From UBA2798 sp046289975 (GTDB taxonomy: Bacteria > Bacteroidota > Bacteroidia > Flavobacteriales_D > UBA2798): a stretch of 19,735 nucleotides of DNA. Below are positions 15,104 to 19,735 of the stretch, piece by piece (the first letter of the stretch is position 1; each line of letters begins with the position of its first letter). The stretch spans positions 1-19,735 of the forward strand of contig JBKBUQ010000045.1 in assembly GCA_046289975.1 (NCBI GenBank), given 5' to 3'. The notes under the pieces were generated by a model that saw only the letters and a program-made list of their open reading frames with translations, was not told the DNA's origin and made no database searches. The translations under genes and the position numbers were made by a program.

Positions 15104-15110
15104 TGCAGTT

Positions 15111-17123
15111 ATGTTTGCATCAATCCGAATTCCTTTTAGTGCTTTATTGTTTCTGTTTGTATTGACCGGAAGTTATGTAAGTGCACAATCTGCCGACGAA
15201 ATCCTTTTTGAAACATTAAGGAAAAAAGTTAAACTGGACTCGTATTATGATTCGGCCTCTGTTTTTCGTTCAGGTGAAGAAGCCATTAAACTGGCAAGAA
15301 AATTAAACGACCGAAGTAAAGAAGCCGAAATCCTGATCTTTTACGGAAACCACTTTTATTACAGTCACAATTTCCCAAAAGCGAAAGAATATTTTACCAA
15401 AGCAAATTTGCTCGCTTTAAATGCCGGCGCAAAATCGATAGAACGTCTTTCAAGAATTCGTCTGACTTATCTTCTACAGGATTACGAAAATAAAGCTGAA
15501 GAAGCTGAAATCGGATTCAAGTCCATTTTAAACGAAGCGCAACAAAACAATGACCCGGTAAATATCATTGAATGTTATAATGCTTTGGCAATGTCGGCTG
15601 AGAAGAGAAATGACACCCAGGAAGCTTTTAAAAACTATATGGAAGGATTAAGAGTTGCTGAAAAAAATCAACTCTCCTATTATACTGCTGTCATGTTAAA
15701 CAACATTGGCCTCATCAAGCTCAACAATGGTGAGATCGATGAAGCGTTGGAAGATTTTAACAGAGGATTGGAACTCGCACGTGAGGAAAAAAACCCCAGG
15801 CTTGCGGGCCATTTGCAAAACAATATCGGATTGGTCTATATCCGTCTGAATAAAAACGATGAAGCACTTGCTCATTTTCGCATTGGGATTGATTATGCAA
15901 AAACCATCAATCACCCAAAAGAAATCGCGGTTGCTTATATCAATTTCAGCTCGGTGCTTAATAAAATAAAACGTTCACAGGAATCGCTCTGGTATCTGGA
16001 CTCTGCCATTAATGTGATGGAAAAAAACAACATGAAGTTTGAGCTGAGTAAAGGATATCTTGGAAAGGCCCAGGTATTAACCGATATGGAACGCTATGAT
16101 CAGGCTAAAGTAGTGGCTCAAACAGCCAGAGATGTAGCAAGCGCAAATAATAATCTTGAAGACAATGCATTCGCTCATCTAACCTTACACCGCATCTACG
16201 AAAAAATGAAGCTCCATGAGCTTGCTTTAAAGGAATATAAAACATTTCGCACACTCGAAGACAGCCTTCAAAATTCCAGAAACACCCGGGCCATGAAAGA
16301 GCTGCGGGTACAATATGAAGTTGAAAAGAAGGACATTCTTCTCGAGCAGGAAAGAAACAAAGCCACCATCCTTGAACAGGAAAATAAATTGCGCGCTTTC
16401 AGAGTACGATTGATTATCGGAGGAGGAGTTCTGATTGTTGTTGTTGTTTTCATAATGTTCTATTTACGCAATCAACGCAACCTGCGTAAGGAGCAACAAA
16501 AATTCAGTCAACAACTTATTTCCGATCTCGAAAAAGAACGAGCGCGAATTGCCCGTGATTTGCATGATGATATCGGACAGAGTTTATCCGCCGTAAAATC
16601 AAAGCTCACATTACTGGCACGTGAAGGAGAGCGGAATGCGCATGAAATGGAAAAAGAAATTGGAAAAGTAATTGAACAAACGCGTGAAATTTCACGTTCA
16701 CTTTACCCCTCCTATCTTGAAAAAATAGGACTTACGCGAAGTGTAGCACGACTGATGGAGATCGTTCAGAAAAGCACCTCCATTGAATGCAGTTTTGATA
16801 TTTGTGAAGAAATTGAACAATTGTCGCTCGACAAAAAAACGCATCTCTACAGGATATTGCAGGAATGTGTGAATAATACCATCAAACACAGTGGTGCAGC
16901 TGCACTAAAAATTTCCATTGAAGTTAAGGACGATGACTTTGAACTTACCTATCGTGATAATGGCAAGGGTATACAAGACAATGATGAAACAAAGGGAATG
17001 GGCTTTTTGAGTATAAAGGAAAGAGCAAGAATGCTCGGAGGAGAAATGGAAATCGGAGACAATTCCGGAAAAGGGTTTCGATTAATCATTACCTTTAACA
17101 TGGAAAGGAATAGAAAAGAATGA
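15111..17123 (+). CDS. TPR-containing sensor histidine kinase (HisKA_3 / NarX-like)
   Basis: The 670-residue protein has a signal peptide (about residues 1-26, ending VSAQ), then a periplasmic region with about seven tetratricopeptide-like helical pairs (about 50-385; for example NNIGLIKLNNGEIDEALEDF and NNIGLVYIRLNKNDEALAHF), a charged coiled coil (390-430) and one transmembrane helix (about 433-453). The cytoplasmic kinase follows: a HisKA_3 H-box ARDLHDDIGQSLSAVKSKL (481-499, His485), an N-box LQECVNNTIKH (583-593), the G1 motif DNGKGI (616-621) and the G2 motif GMGFLSIKERARMLGG (629-644). All catalytic elements are present. Ligands of this Bacteroidota architecture are generally unknown; the TPR part probably senses a peptide or protein. 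The stop overlaps the regulator start by ATGA, so the pair is co-translated. The ATG is at 15111, next to a putative promoter. Confidence 0.92.
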   Translation: MFASIRIPFSALLFLFVLTGSYVSAQSADEILFETLRKKVKLDSYYDSASVFRSGEEAIKLARKLNDRSKEAEILIFYGNHFYYSHNFPKAKEYFTKANLLALNAGAKSIERLSRIRLTYLLQDYENKAEEAEIGFKSILNEAQQNNDPVNIIECYNALAMSAEKRNDTQEAFKNYMEGLRVAEKNQLSYYTAVMLNNIGLIKLNNGEIDEALEDFNRGLELAREEKNPRLAGHLQNNIGLVYIRLNKNDEALAHFRIGIDYAKTINHPKEIAVAYINFSSVLNKIKRSQESLWYLDSAINVMEKNNMKFELSKGYLGKAQVLTDMERYDQAKVVAQTARDVASANNNLEDNAFAHLTLHRIYEKMKLHELALKEYKTFRTLEDSLQNSRNTRAMKELRVQYEVEKKDILLEQERNKATILEQENKLRAFRVRLIIGGGVLIVVVVFIMFYLRNQRNLRKEQQKFSQQLISDLEKERARIARDLHDDIGQSLSAVKSKLTLLAREGERNAHEMEKEIGKVIEQTREISRSLYPSYLEKIGLTRSVARLMEIVQKSTSIECSFDICEEIEQLSLDKKTHLYRILQECVNNTIKHSGAAALKISIEVKDDDFELTYRDNGKGIQDNDETKGMGFLSIKERARMLGGEMEIGDNSGKGFRLIITFNMERNRKE

Positions 17124-17782
17124 AACTACTGATTGCTGATGACCATCCTATTTTCAGAAAGGGATTGAAAGACATTCTTCAGCAGTCTTTTTCGACAGTT
17201 GAGATCATCGAATGCGAAGCGGGAGATAAAACGCTCGAAACTATCCGGCTCGAAAAACCCGACGTTGCCGTTCTTGATATTGATATGCCGCAGATTAACG
17301 GTCTAGATATTTGTCAAACTGTTTATAGCGAAGGATTACCTACCCGGATTATCATTCTTACCATGTATAAGGAAGAAGAAATGTTCAACAAGGCATTTCT
17401 AACCGGTGCAATGGGTTATGTTGTAAAGGACAATTCTGTTGTTGAGATTGTGGAATGCATCAAAGAGGTAATGCTGGGCAAGAAATTTATTGGTCCCGCC
17501 CTTCAGGGATTCCTAACAAAGTTCAAAGAAGCCGATAAAAAGAAAGACCGTATACGGGAATTGCTGCACTCCCTGACTCAGGCCGAATTGAAGACACTAA
17601 AACTGGTATCCCAAAACCGCGCGAGCAAAGAAATAGCCGAACTGCTCTTTGTTTCTGTTAAGACCGTTGAGAATTACCGATCCAGGATTTGCAAAAAATT
17701 GGAACTCGACCCCCGCAACAACAGCCTCTTATTATGGGTGAGTGAAAACAGAGAACTCCTTGCCACCATTAAGGAATTCTAA
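17120..17782 (+). CDS. NarL/FixJ-type response regulator
   Basis: The 220-residue protein is the partner of the kinase upstream. Its receiver domain has LLIADDHPIFRKGL (residues 3-16; Asp7 and Asp8), the phospho-acceptor Asp53 in VLDIDMPQINGLDI (51-64), Thr81 in ILTMY and Lys102 in GYVVKD. A LuxR-type helix-turn-helix occupies the C-terminus: LTQAELKTLKLVSQNRASKEIA, then ELLFVSVKTVENYRSRICKKL (about 152-196). All receiver residues expected for phosphorylation are present. It should bind DNA as a dimer. The ATG at 17120 overlaps the kinase stop by four bases. A terminator at 17833-17867 closes the operon. Its closest candidate target by position is the large surface-protein gene downstream, whose promoter region carries a perfect palindrome; this is inference. 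Confidence 0.94.
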   Translation: MKLLIADDHPIFRKGLKDILQQSFSTVEIIECEAGDKTLETIRLEKPDVAVLDIDMPQINGLDICQTVYSEGLPTRIIILTMYKEEEMFNKAFLTGAMGYVVKDNSVVEIVECIKEVMLGKKFIGPALQGFLTKFKEADKKKDRIRELLHSLTQAELKTLKLVSQNRASKEIAELLFVSVKTVENYRSRICKKLELDPRNNSLLLWVSENRELLATIKEF

Positions 17783-17832
17783 TTCCATCAGGAGTTTTGT
17801 TAAATTTTATTCATCGAATCCTGACTATTGTT

Positions 17833-17867
17833 AATCGGTTAAATTAAACGGTTTAGCCGATTTTTTT
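17833..17867 (+). terminator. Intrinsic terminator of the two-component operon
   Basis: AATCGGTTAAA (17833-17843) pairs with TTTAGCCGATT (17852-17862) over 11 bp with one G-U wobble, around an 8-base loop, followed by a T run (17861-17867). It lies 50 bases after the regulator stop. The stem is only moderately GC-rich, but its length and the T tract make it convincing. Confidence 0.7.
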
Positions 17868-17882
17868 GAGGGGCTACCCCTC
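17868..17882. promoter_or_regulatory. Perfect palindrome upstream of the surface-protein promoter
   Basis: GAGGGGCTACCCCTC has two perfect 6-base arms around CTA. It lies directly after the terminator T run and 23 bases before the -7 box at 17906. It is not followed by a T tract on either strand, so it is not a terminator itself. An operator is possible, for instance for the regulator encoded just upstream. This is inference. Confidence 0.4.
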
Positions 17883-17898
17883 TAATTCAGGCCATTTA

Positions 17899-17913
17899 GG
17901 GGGGGTACTTTTG
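17899..17913 (+). promoter_or_regulatory. G7 tract abutting a -7 promoter element of the large surface protein
   Basis: Seven consecutive G (17899-17905) directly precede TACTTTTG (17906-17913), an exact TAnnTTTG match that ends 21 bases before the ATG at 17935. The G tract occupies the spacer between the -7 and any -33 element. It is the longest G or C run I noticed in the window. Confidence 0.5.
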
Positions 17914-17934
17914 GCATCGGAAAACTACTTCTTT

Positions 17935-19735
17935 ATGCAAAACCGAATATATTGCCAATCTTGGTCAATCCCGACCATTTCCACCCTTCGTGCAAGTGCG
18001 CTACTGGGGATGATGTTGTTCCATCTTGTTAGTATTGGAACACATGCACAAACTACAACAACATTTAAGATCAAGTACGACATTAACCTGTTGGACCTTC
18101 CTGGTGGTGTTGCACAACTTCCCGGTGGTAACTATGTCATCGGGGCAATTAACAATACCGGTATTTTTCTGCAAGGTAATTTAACCCGTGTAGATCAATC
18201 AGGAAATGTGGTATGGTGCAAAACCATGACAGGATCATCTTTAGCAACCATCGTTAATGATGTTATTATTGATAACAGCGGTAATATTGTTGTAGCAGGT
18301 GATAATTCACCCGGTGCATTTGTAACAAAGGTTGATGCGGCTGGAAATAATATTTGGGCTACACGAATTTCCCTTCCAAACGGAGGAGGTCAGAGTTCAT
18401 CTGAATCTGCAAACAAAATCATCCAGGCCAATGACGGAAATTATGTAATTGGCGGAAGTGTGACTTACTTCTGGGATAACGTTGGAAGTGTAAGAAGAGA
18501 CACTACAGTAATGTTTGTGAGCAAGGTCAACTCAACAACGGGCGCTGTTATGTGGAGCAATGTTATTTATGTTCCAACAGTAAATCCGGATGAAAGCTAC
18601 GTAACCGGCGTAACAGAAGTATCCGATGGATTTGTTTTTGTTGGTGATCTTTCTGAAGGAACAGGAACGCTGAACAGTGATGGTGATTACCCCTCTGACG
18701 CTATCATTTTTAAAGTGAATAAAACAACAGGAGCCCTAGTGTGGACGAGAAAACTCGGTTCAGCAGGACAGTCCGAATATTTCAGTGATGTTACTACAAC
18801 TTCGGGAGATAAAATTTTAGCCTGCGGTGGTGCTAATGGCGGAGCAATAATGATGCGTTTTGACCTTGCAGGAAATATTGAATGGAGCCACAGATGGACA
18901 AACGGTTTAACCTATGAAATGACAGAAGTGGTTGAAACGTTCGATGGTCAATATGCAGCTTTTGGAATGAATACTGTTTTTTCTATACCTTTCCCTTCAT
19001 TCTATGGAACAATACATAAGGTTACTACAGCAGCAACTCCGGCAACAACTTTTGGAAAAAGATACACCACTCCGGGAGCTTTAGGCAGCATTTCGCTAAT
19101 TCCTGAAGGAATCAAAACACAGGATAACGGATTTTTAATGTCGTTAATGACATTTGGCCTTCCCGATTACTCCATCTACTCCGTAAAAACAGACCCAACC
19201 GGTGTTATCGCCCCGAGCGGGGGATGCGCAGAGACCAACTTCTCACCTTCGCGTGCGAACTACAATCCAACAACTTCATTAATTACTCCAACCGAATACC
19301 TCAATTACGCAACAGGCGGTTCAATAGTAATTACAATGGCAAATGTAACTCCTGTTACAACTATCGATTGTCGCACTGTTATTTGTTCTGCACCACCAGC
19401 ACCAACCGTTTCTACCAATCCTAATCCTGCCACCATTTGTGCAGGTCAGTCGGTAACACTAACTGCGAGCGGCGGAAGCGGTGTTACCTATCGCTGGTAT
19501 ACAGTTTCATCAGGAGGCACTGCATTTGCCACAGGCGCATCAACAGTAGTTTCTCCTTCTACAACCACCACCTACTATGTAGAAGCAGAAGATAACGCCA
19601 ATCCGGGTTGTGTGAGTACACGTACTGCAGTAACCGTAACAGTAAATCAACTTCCGAATGTTGTTGCATCACCTTCACCTGCATCAGTATGTGCAGGAAA
19701 CGGACCCAACATTGCATTAAGTTCAAACGTTGCAG
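17935..19735 (+). CDS. Large secreted surface protein with propeller-like repeats and Ig-like domains (runs off right edge)
   Basis: The frame is open from the ATG at 17935 to the window end, 600 codons without a stop; the true length is unknown. A 20-residue polar N-terminal extension precedes a hydrophobic signal core (about residues 21-36) and a likely cleavage at THAQ. From about 45 to 480 there are about six repeats of the form K-V-(D/N)-x-(A/T)-G-N-x-x-W, followed some 30-40 residues later by a GGNYVIGG-like strand; examples are KVDAAGNNIW, KVNSTTGAVMW, KVNKTTGALVW and RFDLAGNIEW. This suggests a beta-propeller. After that comes a CHU_C/Ig-like domain: TICAGQSVTLTASGG near residue 500, then TYRWY, SPSTTTTYYVEAED and a second cysteine in NPGCVST. 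A further copy begins with ASVCAG. Such Bacteroidota proteins are usually adhesins or gliding/surface proteins with a T9SS signal at the far C-terminus, which cannot be seen here. Confidence 0.85.
   Translation, partial: MQNRIYCQSWSIPTISTLRASALLGMMLFHLVSIGTHAQTTTTFKIKYDINLLDLPGGVAQLPGGNYVIGAINNTGIFLQGNLTRVDQSGNVVWCKTMTGSSLATIVNDVIIDNSGNIVVAGDNSPGAFVTKVDAAGNNIWATRISLPNGGGQSSSESANKIIQANDGNYVIGGSVTYFWDNVGSVRRDTTVMFVSKVNSTTGAVMWSNVIYVPTVNPDESYVTGVTEVSDGFVFVGDLSEGTGTLNSDGDYPSDAIIFKVNKTTGALVWTRKLGSAGQSEYFSDVTTTSGDKILACGGANGGAIMMRFDLAGNIEWSHRWTNGLTYEMTEVVETFDGQYAAFGMNTVFSIPFPSFYGTIHKVTTAATPATTFGKRYTTPGALGSISLIPEGIKTQDNGFLMSLMTFGLPDYSIYSVKTDPTGVIAPSGGCAETNFSPSRANYNPTTSLITPTEYLNYATGGSIVITMANVTPVTTIDCRTVICSAPPAPTVSTNPNPATICAGQSVTLTASGGSGVTYRWYTVSSGGTAFATGASTVVSPSTTTTYYVEAEDNANPGCVSTRTAVTVTVNQLPNVVASPSPASVCAGNGPNIALSSNVA
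19438..19735 (+). repeat. Tandem Ig-like domain repeat, first full copy and start of the second
   Basis: At protein level the motif I/V-C-A-G recurs with a period of 84 codons: cysteine codons at 19438-19440 (TICAGQ) and 19690-19692 (SVCAGN). Each is preceded by a proline-rich lead (PTVSTNPNPAT; NVVASPSPAS). The second copy is cut by the window edge. The DNA copies are diverged, so this is an old duplication or domain family rather than a recent tandem repeat. Confidence 0.6.

Noticed and set aside
19224..19424. Short open frame inside the large surface-protein gene
   Set aside because: It is out of frame with the 600-codon open frame that carries repeats and Ig-like domains.
1..19735. CRISPR arrays, insertion sequences, prophage, tRNA or rRNA genes, defence or secondary-metabolite clusters
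   Set aside because: I looked for regular direct repeats, transposase or integrase motifs, terminal inverted repeats and RNA gene signatures and saw none; the genes are core metabolism, polysaccharide and surface functions.

Overview
The window looks like a chromosomal segment of a Bacteroidota bacterium, probably Flavobacteriales- or Sphingobacteriales-like; I cannot place it more finely. The signs are a DUF2911 protein start, a C-terminal type 9 secretion (T9SS) sorting domain on a large secreted protein, a CHU_C-type Ig-like domain in an open-ended surface protein, a TPR-bearing histidine kinase with a NarL-type regulator, and repeated Bacteroidota-type -7 promoter elements (TAnnTTTG) very close to start codons. 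Shine-Dalgarno sequences are generally absent.

Layout. (1) 1-205: N-terminus of a DUF2911 protein on the minus strand. It is divergent from (2) 358-5144, a five-gene plus-strand surface-polysaccharide operon: WbpD-like acetyltransferase, WbpB/WlbA-like oxidoreductase, TviB/WbpO-type UDP-HexNAc 6-dehydrogenase, RmlB, and a CpsB/YwqE-type PHP tyrosine phosphatase. It would make a diacetamido-uronic acid nucleotide sugar, but the WbpE aminotransferase and the WbpI epimerase are not in the window. (3) 5213-5713: a small secreted protein of unknown function, ending at a shared bidirectional terminator (5731-5762). (4) 5780-8593, minus strand: fabD, a Bax-inhibitor-1 family membrane protein with its own terminator, and a pterin pair (PTPS/QueD-like enzyme followed by folE). 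(5) 8641-13746, minus strand: aroB and aroA, translationally coupled, followed downstream by a 919-residue secreted BNR/sortilin-like protein with a T9SS signal. (6) 13912-15084: monofunctional proline dehydrogenase, divergent from aroB. (7) 15111-17782: a histidine kinase and response regulator overlapping by ATGA and closed by a terminator (17833-17867). (8) 17935 to the right edge: at least 600 codons of a large secreted propeller-plus-Ig-like protein.

Most of the window is ordinary core metabolism plus surface biology. I see no CRISPR array, insertion sequence, prophage, rRNA, tRNA or recognisable defence system. The most interesting places are the promoter region of the large surface protein (a G7 tract abutting the -7 box, with a perfect palindrome just upstream, next to a two-component system), the incomplete sugar pathway, the PTPS-like rather than E. 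coli QueD-like active-site spacing of the pterin enzyme, and the very short leaders implied by the -7 boxes. No stretch over 300 bases lacks a gene; intergenic regions are 165 bases or less.
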